NCBI GenBank assembly: GCA_004369085.1
Contig: ML210208.1
Location: forward strand, 88,734-152,733
Direction: 5' to 3'
DNA length: 64,000 bases
From: Coprinopsis marcescibilis
Taxonomy: Eukaryota > Basidiomycota > Agaricomycetes > Agaricales > Psathyrellaceae
Shown here: in pieces, positions 1-12,544 of the stretch
Layout of the letters: each line of letters opens with the position of its first letter
How positions within the stretch are numbered: position 1 is the stretch's first letter
Translations under genes and position numbers: made by a program
The notes under the pieces: generated by a model
What the model was told of the DNA's origin: nothing
The model's database searches: none
What the model saw: the letters and a program-made list of their open reading frames with translations, nothing else

Positions 1-169
1 GTCGTGTCGAGTCCTTTACGACCGGCCCTAAATCACGTCACTAAGGTGGCAAAGCCTTCCTCTTTTGAATCACTCAGATCAAATGAAGTCTAGACGCAGG
101 TTTATGATTGAATTGTTTCCAGGAGTTTGTTATACTCTTCCGACATGAGCAGAAATCGAATTCTCCGGC

Positions 170-1301
170 TCAGCGAAGCCACGTAGTCCAACGATTTTCC
201 CGACCTTGAACGACCTGCGCGATTTCTCGAGCAACGATTCGACCAGCCTGCTCGCTTGGATGAAGTTCGTCGTACCTGAAGCCGATTGAATGTCAATGCT
301 ACGCAATCTAGCAACTTATTGACTTACCACAGATAGCTGTCTCTATCTGGTCCATTTACCAGAGTGCAGCTTGGTGGTTGGTCTGGTGCATTTAGTTCAT
401 AGACGCAGCTGTCGACCATACCAGTAACGTTCAACGGCGCGGTTCCATTGAAGTATCCTGATGGGTGGTTGTACATGTCGGTGAATAGTGAATGCGAGTC
501 GAAAAGAGCTGAACGCCATGGATCACATTAGAAGTGAGTTTGCTGCCATACGGTTATCAACTTCGTTTATGAAGACTCACCGATTTTAGCATCACGCAGA
601 GACGGTGCCAGTGCTTGAAGCTTGAGCTTCGTGAGTTCATTTCCGGACAACACCAGTTCTCTCATGAAGACGCTCCATTCGGTCGTGTTCCGCTCTGCAG
701 TCCAGTACCTATTCGGATAGGAATCCGGAGCGTACAGAGGAATCGTCTCCAGTGGCACCATCTGTATTCGGATTGGTATGACTCGCTATGGTCCAACTGA
801 GGAGACAAAACTCACGTTCTGGAATATGAAATTTCTTGCGCCACTCTCATAAAGAACCTTGACCCAATTTACCATACAGCTCGTGACATCAGCCAATGAA
901 GCCTCGCTCCCAGTCAACAACGCATTCGCGCCAACGTCATTGGTTCCAATCCAAAGGAAATAGAACGTCTCTTGTTGCGGCAGCTTCAATTTGCCGTCCT
1001 TTTTTTCTTGAAAGTAGAGAGGAAGCTGGCTTTCGAAGAGGGGAGGGAAGGGCCGGTAGGTGAGGTTGTTCGAGCAGGTGCCTCCAGCCTTAGCATACGG
1101 GAACAGACTCACGCCGGTATAGCCAGCTGCATACACTGGCCATGGAGTTCCACCGTTTGAGGACCAGTCGACGCTGGTGAAGCTGTCTCCGAAGGTCACA
1201 AGGTTCTTGATCTGCCTTGGGCGGATCCTCTGAGCCAAGGACCCAGAAGTGCCCCATAGAAGGGCGAACAGGTTGAATACGACCAATTGCAGCAGGCGCA
1301 T
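170..1301 (-). CDS. Secreted GDSL (SGNH) esterase, CE16-like
   Basis: Four exons (1301-816, 761-581, 508-328, 275-170) join in frame to 317 aa. Translation probably starts at 1301, because that Met begins a hydrophobic signal peptide ending near SLAQ; an in-frame Met 16 codons upstream is less likely. The block I motif FGDSFTS carries the nucleophilic Ser, WIGTND is the block III Asn region, and YDELHPS near the C-terminus supplies the catalytic Asp and His. This set is typical of fungal SGNH acylhydrolases of the carbohydrate esterase 16 type, which remove acetyl groups from xylo-oligosaccharides outside the cell. Length fits the family. Substrate is inferred from family only. No linked partner gene is visible nearby. 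Confidence 0.88.
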
Positions 1302-2539
1302 ATTGGGCAGAATCCTCGATGCGAAACAGCTCAGCCTTCTCTCTTTCATAGCTTCGACTCGGAGGCAATGAACCTATAATCAGGTAATGTGTTCGGCTTC
1401 TTCTTAGATCGTATGACAGTCCTTCTATTTTGATCCTATGCTGCTTTCCCTTTGATCACGCGTTAGGCTCAGCTTTCAGTGAGAAATAGCTTCAGGCAGA
1501 CCGAGGATTCTCCGTGTATTCACAGGTATGTTGAGTTGTTCACACTTTCTCGAGGGTTCATGAGCTCCCATGACTGACCCTTCCGTCCAGACCGATGAAT
1601 TCACTTAGCGGACATCCCGCTTTAACTTTGGAATATCTTCGAAATCACTCTGATAACCGCTATCTCCATCCATCGAAAGAACCCTTCTCAGACTAATTCG
1701 TTCGTGCAGTTCCTTTTTTAACTTCCAGCGAATCTTTGCGTAACCCTTGAATCCCAGTGGCCGCGTTTTATACAGTCGTGCCTTGGCATCGCGACCTTCA
1801 TCCCCTACATCGCCTTTGCACGACAGTGCTCCACGGGCCTGCATCATGTATTGAAACTGGTACGTCTCGTAAAACCTCGACGCTCGCCATCCACAATAAC
1901 TAAAGACATGTGTCGAGCAGACACGCCTTCTCCACCCGCCAAACTGTCTATCAGGGGTAGCCGTGGGCCCCTTCTAGCACCTGTCTCCAGGCTCGCAACC
2001 TTCCTGAAAGGTTAGTATGGCAATCACGCCGTCGCGGTCGCCTGGCGTCGTCATCTACCTTCGCAGAGCAACCTTCACTTAGGGTTTTACTCTCGCATTT
2101 AGCGTTCGAAACATCCGACGTTTCGTGCTGGGAACCCTCGGTGCATAAGCACGAATTCGAAAGCGTAGAGCGTACAGGGAGTGATTATGTATGCCTATCA
2201 ATTGATTCTCCGAGGGGCTGATTCCTGGGCACTGGATGACGACCCAACTTGGATATGCGCCTCGAACGGATATGCAGTGGGAGCCTTCGCAAGGCGTAGT
2301 AATAGGGACGGCTCGCGTCACCGAGAAGTAGAAAGTGTAAGTACAAATAGGAGTTGCGGCTGAGAGGCTCCCTCTGACTTTTACCCTTACTTGAAGCTTT
2401 CTGACGGGGCTGCACTACATCAGCAGCCAGCTCAAACTGGCACTACTTTCAAGCTAGCCTTCTCTCTGGCGGTACGCACCACTAGGCTCTCTGCGTTTAT
2501 CCATTGCTGGCGCTGCTTGCTTTGCGCTCATACCCTACG
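1302..2539. other. Intergenic region between divergent genes
   Basis: This stretch separates the esterase (-) from the methyltransferase-like gene (+), so it must hold both promoters. Several open frames of 60-90 codons overlap each other on both strands without recognisable motifs, and I see no gene in them. Confidence 0.5.
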
Positions 2540-3450
2540 ATGGAGGCCTCGACAAGCTATATTCGTCCAATCATCAAGACGTCACTGCTCTTGCTCTCCG
2601 CCGTTTCGGTCCATCTCTCGCTATCACCGCCCAACCCACCAGTGAAAGAGGACGAAGTATATTGGCACTCTGCCTCTCAAAGTGGTGCTAACACCACACT
2701 GTTTGAGAAATTTGTCCAATCCATCACGTTTTGCAGCAAGGTGAGAGTTCTCCTGTTGCGATATCGCGGTGATTGAATTCTAACCTGATCTCTTGCTTAG
2801 TCGATGGTATGGATGGGAGTGCTCACTGAGATAATGGGACCTGCCCTCAGTTCTGTCTGGAAACGACATCTATCAGTGTTGTCTTCTAGCCAATCCACCC
2901 CATCCCCCTTGTCATCGTCGATCAAACATCCCTTCCAAGGGACCTCTCCAAGGGACCTCAACGCCTGCCACCCACTTTTGCTTGCAGGTGCGATGCTCAC
3001 ACTGCTCGCTGCTTCACTCCGGATATGGTATGTAACGCACCGACCTTCATCCATGTACCACTCTTATCATGAGCGGTTTATCATAGGTGCTTCAAAAAGC
3101 TTGGTCCAATGTTCACATTCGAAATCACCATCCGCCCCAAACACCAGCTCGTAACATCGGGACCGTACTCTTGGGTCCGGCACCCAAGCTACACAGGAGT
3201 ATACCTCACCCTTGTTGGTGCTACACTCCTTCTCAGCGCTCCGAATACTTGGCTTTCCGCCTCCCGTGTACTGTACACGGCGCCAGGATGCGTTTTTGCT
3301 GCATTGTGGGCGATGAAGTGTATGCTGGCGTTTAGAGGCACATATCTGCGGTTGACGACCGAAGATCAGGTTTTGAGGGAGACATTTGGGGTCGAGTGGG
3401 AAGAGTATGCAACTAGGGTGCCTTGGAGGCTTGTCCCTGGGTTTTTCTGA
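2540..3450 (+). CDS. Isoprenylcysteine carboxyl methyltransferase-like membrane protein
   Basis: Three exons (2540-2740, 2801-3027, 3087-3450) give 263 aa. The C-terminal third has the ICMT/phospholipid methyltransferase signature GPYSWVRHPSYTG followed by a hydrophobic segment, and ends with an acidic EDQVL helix and EWEEYATRVPWRLVPGF, which matches the SAM-binding end of the family. The N-terminal half has hydrophobic stretches and is weakly conserved. ICMT enzymes methylate prenylated C-terminal cysteines in the ER membrane. Agaricomycetes carry several diverged paralogues, so the true substrate (prenyl-Cys, phospholipid or other) is open. A 13-bp direct repeat (ccaagggacctct) lies in exon 2 near 2935. 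Confidence 0.8.
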
Positions 3451-4023
3451 CAAGCCCGAGGGTTGCACGGCGTCCATGTAGGGCGTAGAAATGGTGTCCT
3501 TGGACATATGTATATCTTTCCTTTCCTTTTCATTACTTGACTTTCTCTATCCTCATTTGCGCATCTTTATGTAACCCCAATTGTACAGTATCCGGGTATC
3601 AGATGAACGACAAGCCTAGACCCAACCGAATACATTTTCGAGGCACCATCATTATATCCGAGTCTTATGAATCCACTAGTCACCATGTGTCTCTTCCATC
3701 CTCCAGAAAACCTTCATATGCACTCTAATCGTAACCCATAAATATGTGTACATACATTCTAACTGGAGATATCGTAGGTGTGAATTAGGACAGTATTAAG
3801 GAGAAAACGGGAAGATAATCGCACAACATACGCACACGTCTAAAAGGCCTGCAAGGAAAGGGATAAAGAAAAGTCTATGTAGAAACGTCTAGGGGATAAA
3901 TAAAGGTAAAAAATGAATAAGTATGTGGAGAGGGTATGGATGGCGATGGCGAAGGAAATGCTCGCCCAGTCTGGGCTTTGAGCTAACAGCGCCTTCAACT
4001 GCGTGGGCGGGTCATTGGAGAAT
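3451..4023. other. Convergent 3' intergenic region
   Basis: AT-richer sequence lies between the ends of two converging genes and presumably holds both 3' UTRs. I see no gene here. Confidence 0.5.
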
Positions 4024-6221
4024 TTACTCTCGGCTTACATCCCTGTATGAAGCAAGCAGTCAGGCTTATGTCTCGGAATGGCGAAGGGTATATGCGTACC
4101 GTCCGAACAGCTTGACCTTCAACCAATCTGTGGCAACCAGCGTTCGATTTCTCAGGGAAAAGAGGGTGCTCAAATAAGCGCTCCGCCAGAAGAGGTATGT
4201 CGCCACGCCGGCAGTGGCAACCTATTTATTCATTAAAGGTGAGCATTAGTTCAAACGCCCACCAAGCTGCGTGGACGTACGTTTCCGTTCATGAACGGCA
4301 AATCTGCGATGGCGCGGTCGGAGCCGATGTATCTGCAAATCGAACAACAATTAAGCATTTATCCATAGCCACCGGGAAAATAAAGGGAGACGTACGCCAA
4401 AGATCCTTGGTGAGAGTACTGGAAGGGCCTGGGATTGACCTTGGCAATCTGTGATTGCGCAAGTTTGATCTCCCTCTCGAGCTTGTTCTTTCTCTGTTGG
4501 GCTTCCTCTCCAACTTCCTCGACCTTCTCCGCCTCCAAGGTCTGCAAGTTGGCCGCTAATGCGTCCTTCTTGGCCAGCTGCTGCAACACCCTGGCGAGAT
4601 AGGCGCCCTGTTGCGATGCTACCTGTGCAGTAGGTGCATACGACGTCGCCGTGCAATCACCAATGGCAAAAATGCCTTCGGCACCCTTCATTCTTAAGTG
4701 ATCGTCGACGTCAATGCCTCGCCTGTTCGTCTGCTCCGCCGGAAGCTTGCTGATCAGGTCTTGGGTGATCTGTCGGTTCTTATTACCCGCGGCCCAGACC
4801 ACCATTCCACAAGGAACCTCGACGATGCTCTTGTCCGGCATTTGAAGAACAACGGCCTTCTCCTTGACCTCCTTAACCATGGTTTTGGTGAGAATGTCGA
4901 TTTTGCTCTCCTTGAAGGTGGACTCGGTGTACTGGATCAGCTGCTTGCTGAACATGGGCAGCACGGATGGCATGGCCTCTACGAGACTGATCTTGATTCG
5001 TCCAGCAAGTTCGGGGTACCATGATTTGAGATCATCCTGAACAGTAGTCAGTAACCATTGCGGCTTGCGGCCAACTGACGTACTTCGAGAAAGTCGTGCA
5101 ACTCTCCACTGAGTTCAACACCGGTGGGACCACCCCCGACAACAACCTATGCAAAAACTGGTCAGTGTATGTTACATCGATTGAGCTTGCAACGTACCAT
5201 GTGCAAGAGTCTGTCAATTTCTTCGGGAGATTGGCCCGGGAATGCGGCAGTTTCCAGGCCTTTTTGGTTATTAGAGAAGTCTAGACTGTAAACTACATTA
5301 ACTCACAGTCCATGAACTCCCTTTGCATTCGCTCGGCGTCAGCCAGTTCTTTCATGAACACGGCATGCTCCTTGACACCAGGAATATTGAATGTCTGCAC
5401 TTCAGCGCCGACAGCGTATACGAGGTAGTCGTATTTGATGGTCGTGGAGGAAGTCGCGCCCTTGATTTCAGAGTTGTCTTGACCTAGTTTGAGCCAGCCT
5501 CAACAAGTACACTGGTCGAAGGACATACCGATGAATGAAACCGTCTTGTTAATCGGCTAGATTCCCAAACAGTTACGTCACGACGCGGTATTAGGGTAAT
5601 TAAGGGACGCACATCGACGTCTGAGGCCTCTGCTTCTATAACGGAGACAGCCCGTGCCTTATGCCGCGTAATATATCGGGTTGGCTGGATAATCGAACGG
5701 GGATTAAGGGTTCCAACAGCCACGCTGGGCAACAATGGAGTAAAGAGGAAGAAATTTTTAGGACTGATCACGACCTAATCGTTGCCACAGAGTAAGAAAC
5801 CTTTGCAGATTCGCAATAAAAGCAATCATATACGTACGACGTTGTAGTCCGTGGTGTCCAAGGTGGTAAGCAGGCTGGTAGCACCCCATCCGCTTCCAAG
5901 GACGACCAGTGTTTTCTTTTCGGGGTCAAAGGGTAGCTGGGCTCCTGGGTTCTTATTTTTCTGCGAGAGGAAGTAGAAGACACCTGAACCGCCGAAGATG
6001 GTGATCAATGTCGCCCGCCCGAGGAATTGCAGAAAATTTCTCCATTTTGATTCTGAGTAACCTGGTGGTGGAGGTGGTGGAGTAGCTGGGGACTGTACAG
6101 CCGACGACGAAGACGAAGATGACGCCTCGGTTGCCTGAGACCTTCGTAGCAAAAGCTGAGTACGAGTGCTTGTAGAGCGCGTCACCAATCTTGACTGCGC
6201 CAAGGTCCTGGACAACAGCAC
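4024..6221 (-). CDS. Alternative (type II) NADH:ubiquinone oxidoreductase, mitochondrial
   Basis: A multi-exon gene. Exon 1 (from 6221) encodes an Arg/Ser-rich presequence, a Pro tract, a single membrane segment ([16 protein letters not shown]) and the FAD dinucleotide motif [13 protein letters not shown]. Later exons carry [27 protein letters not shown], the NADH Rossmann motif [16 protein letters not shown], and FAIGDCTA, which contacts FAD. The last exons give a C-terminal membrane anchor ending FGRDVSRE, typical of fungal Nde/Ndi proteins. These are one-subunit, non-proton-pumping NADH dehydrogenases of the inner membrane. The N-terminal anchor favours an external (cytosol-facing) Nde type, which is inference. 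Intact as far as I can read it. Confidence 0.93.
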
Positions 6222-6967
6222 TGGGAAAAAATCTTTAGTCTAGACCGCGAAGCACCTCGACCTCGACGTACCTCGACTCCGGAGAGAATACATCACAAAT
6301 AAGGAAAAAGGAGAAGAAAAGGGAAAGATATTTGCAAAAACGTAGACCAGGACCAAATGAAAAAACAGTGACGACAATGACTCCAATCGCGAGCTCGCTG
6401 TTCGCCACTGTCACTGTCCGCTCCGAACGCTTTCGGCCGTTGCGGAACCCTTCCGAGAGCCAATCACAGCCCGCCCTTGGCTGATGGTGGCTGTGTGGCA
6501 CCTTGTTCCTCGATGTTCATGTCGCTCGCATGACCGTCTAGTAATTTAACCCACTTATATTTCATGCCAAACGACCACGCTGGGATCGGACACCGTCTGT
6601 CCGACGCGACAAGGTTTTGTGCGAATATCTCGCCAGAAGGGCCACGGAAAACCGGGAAGGTAAGCATTTGTCTGCCTGAAACGCTGCTGCTGTCTTACTC
6701 CGTTCTGGCACCATTGTAACACTTCAATCAGAACCTATTGTCGCGTTCTTGAAACGAAAATACAGTCTTTCTAATCCATGACCGGCTGACCAGAGAGAAC
6801 CTTCAAAGGCTTCTCTCAGTGAGAACGTATGGGAACGCATTGCATGGAGGTGCTCTGAAACATCAACGCAAGAAGTCTTGGAGCAATACTCCGAGAAACC
6901 CAACCATGCTTCCACAAAGATGTCGTTAAAAGGATAAATGGAACACAATGAAAGAAACGCAGTCGAC
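6222..6967. promoter_or_regulatory. Divergent promoter region, NADH dehydrogenase / GMC oxidase A
   Basis: About 745 bp separate the two divergent start codons. A TATA-like gataaatg lies about 30 bp upstream of the GMC A start. Short ORFs here look like chance frames. Confidence 0.4.
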
Positions 6968-9245
6968 ATGCGACGAACTCTAGCTCTCTGCGCCATTCTC
7001 GGTACCGTTAACGCTGCGCTGTACCAGGATATTAGCCATTTGCCTCGAGTGCAGTTTGACTATATCATCGTTGGAGGTGGGTCTTTGCCGATTGAGATAC
7101 CATTTTATTTCGCTCAAGTTTCCACGCAGGAGGAACTGCTGGCTCTGTCCTTGGCAGAAGGCTTTCTGAAAACTCGCGACACCAAGTCCTGTTGCTTGAA
7201 TCCGGGCCATCGTATGTTGTCCCCCAGGCTGCATTCTGAACGTGGACTAAGCTTAGCCCTCAGTAACGACGGCGTCGTAGCGTCCCAAGTTCCATATTTC
7301 CATCCATCCCTTTCCGGAGGTACCTATGACTGGAACTACACAACTACCCCTCAAGCAGGTTTCAATGACCGTGTCCTGGATTATCCTAGAGGTCACATCC
7401 TTGGTGGGAGCACCACCATCAGTGAGTTATATTGTTTCCTATCTAGAGGTACTCACTTAGACATTGTTGGATGCGTAGATGCGATGTTTTGGACAAGAGG
7501 TACAGCAGACGACTATGACAGATGGGCGGAAGTCACAGGCGACTCTGGGTGGTCGTGGAAGCGTCTGTTCCCGTACATGCTAAAGGTCAGGGCCAACCCA
7601 CGCATTATTTCTACGGGAATGCTGACAATGCCTACGACAGATCGAGCGACTAGTTTCTCCCGCAGATGGCCATAACACCAAAGGTCAGGTAGACCCCTCT
7701 GTCCATGGTACAAGCGGCAACCTCAAGATCTCTCTGCCAGGGTGGCCTTTAGAAATAGGCAAGCGTGTTGAGGATACTGCGCGTGAGCTTGGCGGTGACT
7801 TCAAGCCGATTTTGGACATGAACTCTGGAAAGCCCCTTGGAACCAGTAAGTAAACATCACTGCAGCCGTGACCTGGGAAAAACCTTACTTTGGTAATAGG
7901 CTGGCTTCAATGCACGATTGGAGATGGAGAGCGTAGCAGCGCTGCTACCGCCTATCTGGGACGCTCGGTTCTCAACAGACCCAATCTACACGTCGTCGTC
8001 AATACACGTGTGACGCGTGTTCTGCCGAGCTCTGCTCGCGGAAATAACTACGTACTTTCCTTCAGAACCGTTGAAATCGCCACATCGCTTGAGCCGAACG
8101 GCACCCGTGTAGAATTGACTGCTAGGAAGGAGGTCATCCTGTCAGCTGGTGCAGTTGGTACCCCACATATTCTATTACACTCGGGGATTGGGGATCGTAC
8201 GGCCCTCAACGCGCAGGGTATCAGGCCACTTGTTCATCTCCCAAGTGTGGGTCAGAACCTCACGGATCATCCTTTGACAATGATAGTTTGGAATGCCAAT
8301 TCCACGACAACAGGTGACGCGTAAGTACTGTGTTCTAACCATGACAAAAAAGAAGAGCTGATCTAAATATTACTTGTAGACTGAGAGACCCTACGAAACA
8401 AGCGCAAGCCTTCGAACAGTGGAACAGTACTCGCAGGGGACCACTGACGTCGATTGGGATTAACCAGGTCGCATGGCTCAGACTTCCCAATGACTCGCCT
8501 ATTTGGGAGACTCATGAGGATCCAGCTGCTGGAAAAAACACTCCCCATATTGAATTGGCCATAGATGTAGGTCACATTCTTATCCTCGACATTCTCATCG
8601 CTGACAGACACACTACAGAACAGTGCTGGATTCACTGGCTTGACTGGTTTCTTCGTTGGCATGGGTTTGGCGGTACCAACACCCCTCTCTCGTGAGTACA
8701 TGTTCCGATCCCTTTTGAAGTTCTACTCATCCCCCTCAATCTCTCTCAGGCGGTTCCTTGACCCTACGAACGTCAAATCCATTTGACCAACCAAATATCG
8801 ACCCCAACCTCTTCTCCTCTCCATTTGATGCATTTGCAATGCTCCAAGCTGTCCGCAAAGCACGCGAATTCTTCAATCACTCCACTTGGGATGGATATGT
8901 GTTGAACTTGGCTGGGCCTTACACTAATGAAATCATAGACGACGATGAAAAAACCATTGCGATACTGAGGGATACAGCTAGCCATGCATGGCATCCTGTT
9001 GGTACCGCTGCCATGAGCCGGAGGAATGTAGGCTGGGGTGTTGTTGACCCGGATCTGAGAGTGAAAGGCGTTACGGGGTTGAGAATCGTTGATGCTAGCG
9101 TTATGGTGGGTGAAATCCTTTGCCGACTCCTAACGCGAACCACTGATAAACATGATCTTAGCCTTTCATACCGGCTGCCCACACACAGGCCCCGGTGTAT
9201 ATCATTGCGGAGAGGGCTGCGGACTTGATCAAAGAGAGTACATAA
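6968..9245 (+). CDS. GMC oxidoreductase A (aryl-alcohol-oxidase-like), secreted
   Basis: About ten exons. The Met at 6968 is chosen over an in-frame Met at 6938 because it begins a signal peptide (MRRTLALCAILGTVNA). Next come ALYQDISHLPRVQFDYIIVG, the ADP-binding GGGTAGSVLGRRLSEN split by an intron, the GMC signature 1 region GHILGGSTTIS, and signature 2 around LSAGAVGTPHILLHSGIG. The C-terminus has HPVGTAAM with the catalytic His and PAAHTQAPVYIIAE with the second active-site His. These are FAD enzymes that oxidise aromatic or aliphatic alcohols and release H2O2 for peroxidases. It is first of three tandem paralogues. It lacks one intron present in B and C (after the ATSLEPNG region). No lesion seen. 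Confidence 0.92.
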
Positions 9246-10031
9246 CCATATGTAACGGATGGTTTTGGCCTGGTGATTTGCACGCTGTCCCAGGTTGTCT
9301 CCTTCGCATTCTGAATCGTATGCTTCAGCGCGACAATCATTGCCCGTTTGACGACGGCGACAAACACGGAGACTGAATGTTTGCTGCGCATAACCAACTC
9401 GACTGCAGCAGACGACAGCCTAAGCCTAAGGCCACCCGGAGCAACCGTTTCCCCTACCGGACTGAAACCAAAGTACTGCAGCACAAACTCCTTCGCACGC
9501 TTTTGCTGGAAGGCCTCATGTGGTACATTGGCATGAGGGAACTCTTTCTTGATCACAATTCTCGGAGTTCGTGCGGCTGACATTTGTGTGTCACTTCTAA
9601 ATCCCAACTTGTCTTTCCTTCTTTTCCCTTGAATTGTGGATACTCACGGGGGAACGATAAAAGTGCGTACTTCTCGGGATTCGATTCCAGCTCATTAAAC
9701 CTTCACACTGCTGACTCTGAATCAAGGTGCAAGTGGAAGTGTCTGCGTTAATGATCAAATTTCAAAACGCGTCGCGGGCTTTCTAGTGATAAATGGCCCA
9801 TGTGCATGATGATTTTGACGAATAGCAACTCGTCGCGATTGGTGAAATGACGACCTGCGCCCACGTACTAGGCCCGCACTCCTGATCTCTCGGTGGGCAT
9901 ACTCTGAAACCCTTTTCCCGGCCGCTGCCGCTCTTTGCCCAAGTGAACGATGCCGCAATCCTGGTACTATATAAGTAGACGCAGGAAGCATTCGGTGGTT
10001 GAAACGACTCACTCTTGTCCGTACCCTGACC
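9246..10031. promoter_or_regulatory. Promoter region of GMC oxidase B with TATA box
   Basis: The sequence actatataag at about 9966-9975 is a good TATA box roughly 60 bp upstream of the start codon at 10032. A 149-codon antisense frame (9158-9607) overlaps the last exon of GMC A and has no recognisable motif, so I do not call it. Confidence 0.5.
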
Positions 10032-12381
10032 ATGAAGCGATTCGTGACCTTGGTAGCTCTTGCTGTGGGGAGCAACGCTGCGTTGTACCAGAACATAAAG
10101 GATGTGCCTCGCGTCAATTTCGATTTCATTGTCGTTGGCGGTGAGCCTTACAACCTTCGCAAACATTCCCTTCAGCTCACTTTGTTCTTTGTAGGTGGAG
10201 CCTCTGGTTCTGTCATTGCGAACAGGCTTTCAGAAAATCCGCTCCATCAGGTTCTGTTGATCGAGTCTGGTGCTTCGTATGTGATATAATCTAATCATCT
10301 TAACTCGACCATTGACGCGTTCTGCGCTGTTTCTAGCCACCAAGGAGTGCTTGAAACTACTGTTCCATACTTCCATCCGTTCCTTCACAATACCAAATAT
10401 GACTGGAATTTCACTACTGTCCCTCAGACACACCTTAACAACCGTGTTCTGGACTATGCAAGGGGACATATCCTAGGCGGAAGTAGTTCGATTAGTGAGT
10501 TATCCAACGCTTTTCAAGTGAACTGCATTGCTTAAAATTTCCCTATAAAAACTAGACGCGTTGATGTACACGAGAGGAAGTGCCGAAGACTACGACAGGT
10601 GGGCAGAGGTTACAGGCGAGGATGGATGGTCCTGGGACGGTCTCTTCCCATACATGCAGAACGTTGGACTTCATCTTTTTCCCCCCTTCAGATGAATAAC
10701 ACGCTGATCAAGTAGATGGAGAGTTTAGTCGCACCTGCGGATAATCACGATACTGAAGGCCAAGTCGACCCCTCCGTACACGGACATAACGGACCGCTGA
10801 AGATCTCCCTCCCTGGTTGGCCACTTGAAATCGACGATCGTGTAGAGAGGACCGCTCAAGACCTTGGAGGCGACTTCAGCCCGATTTTGGATATGAATGG
10901 CGGCAAGCCTCGTGGAACGAGTCAGTGAAATTCAGCCATTGTATAAATTGCGTGTAGGCGTTTTCTGACTGACCTATCAGGTTGGCTCCAATGTATAGTT
11001 GGGGGCGGCGAACGCAGCAGTTCTGCAAGCTCGTACCTCACAACCTCAGTCCTTGCCAGACGAAACCTCCACGTCGCTGTGAACACTCGCGTTACTAGGG
11101 TCATCCCGAGCTCTCCAGCTACCCAGAACCGGCCTCATGCTTTCAGGATTGTCGAGATTGCCACCGCTCTGAATCCAACGGGTACGTACGCCGCCTGAAC
11201 CCATGAATAGTCTTGCTTATCTACGCCACAGCTTCGAGAATCGAGCTAACTGCGAGAAACGAGGTGATCCTTTCCGCTGGAGCCATTGGCACACCGCACA
11301 TCCTGTTGCACTCTGGAATCGGGAATCGTGCGACTCTCAATGCGCTGGATATCAAGCCTCTGGTCCACCTTCCCAGCGTTGGTCAGAACCTGACTGACCA
11401 TGCGTTGGCGATGGTTGTATGGCACGTCAACTCGACCACAACTGGTGATAGGTGGGTGTCCATTTAGTGCCGTCAGAAGCATCTGATGTTGACTGCGTCC
11501 TGGCAGGCTCAATAACCCAAAAATTATGGCTGAGGCCCTCGCGGAATGGAACTCCACCAGGACTGGACCCTTGACCTCAATTGGAATCAACCACGCTGCG
11601 TGGCTCAGGCTCCCTGATCATTCGCCTATTTGGGAGACAGAGAGTGATCCTTCTGCTGGAAAGGATACCCCCCACATCGAATTAGCTTTTGATGTGCGTT
11701 TTCTTTTTATCTGCGCCTACCTGATCCTTACTCTTTCGCTACTTAGAATAGCGCAGGAATAACTCGATTCAGTGGCTTCTTTACCGGTTCGCTATTGGCT
11801 GTTGCCTCCACCGCTTCACGTGCGTCATCCTTCAATTTCTGGAGAGGATGGAAAAATGACTCGTTCACGCAACCAGGTGGATCCATAACATTGAGAACCT
11901 CAAATCCATTCGACCAGCCCAACATTGACCCGAACCTGCTCTCCTCACCCTTTGACACATACGCTATTCTGCAAGCTTTGCGGAAAGCTCGGGAGTTCTT
12001 CAGCCACCGTAACTGGAACGGATACATTTTGGACGTCGCTGCGCCTTTTACCAATGAAATCATCGATGACGATGAGAAGGCGGTTGCAGTTTTGAGGGAC
12101 TCGGTCAGCCATCAGTGGCATATTTCGGGAACTGCTACTATGAGCAGGAAGGGTGAACAATATGGAGTTGTCAACCCTGATCTCACCGTCAAGGATGTAG
12201 TCGGTTTGAGAGTTGTTGATGCGAGCATCATAGTACGTGTTCCTGATTATTGACTAACTACCCGACACTAAATGATGGGTTTGCATTTTCATAGCCTTTC
12301 ATTCCGGCTGCACACATCCAGTTTGCATCGTTGATTGTCGGAGAGAGAGGAGCTGACCTGATTAAGGAGAGTTATAACTAA
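10032..12381 (+). CDS. GMC oxidoreductase B (aryl-alcohol-oxidase-like), secreted
   Basis: About eleven exons, collinear with gene A. The start at 10032 begins signal peptide MKRFVTLVALAVGSNA, before ALYQNIKDVPRVNFDFIVVG and the FAD motif GGGASGSVIANRLSENP. Also visible are GHILGGSSSI, ALMYTRGSAEDYDRWAEVTG, LSAGAIGTPHILLHSGIG and DHALAMVVW. The C-terminal active-site region reads WHISGTATMSRK, where A has WHPVGTAAMSRR, so the usual Pro after the catalytic His is Ile. The second His is kept in PAAHIQFASLIVGE, but the next residues differ from the usual APVYIIAE. All inferred exon junctions keep frame, so the gene looks intact. Substrate may differ from A. The promoter has a clear TATA box. Confidence 0.9.
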
Positions 12382-12544
12382 ACGTAATCTTAGTCGCCGG
12401 GTCCACGGTACGTAGTCAATGTGACTGTGCCACAGAAGCACAATTCTCCAGTTCGATGCTCTATAAGGCCGCGCTTCAACAATCCAATGGCCGTAGCCTT
12501 CCACACCTTACTTTCTGGAACTGATATTCACGGTTGAGACTAGA

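Noticed and set aside
9158..9607. 149-codon antisense ORF over the end of GMC A
   Set aside because: Overlaps a real last exon, has no motif and no splice context, and looks like a shadow.
9655..9700. tRNA-like B box (gattcgattcc)
   Set aside because: No matching A box, acceptor stem or anticodon arm could be folded around it.
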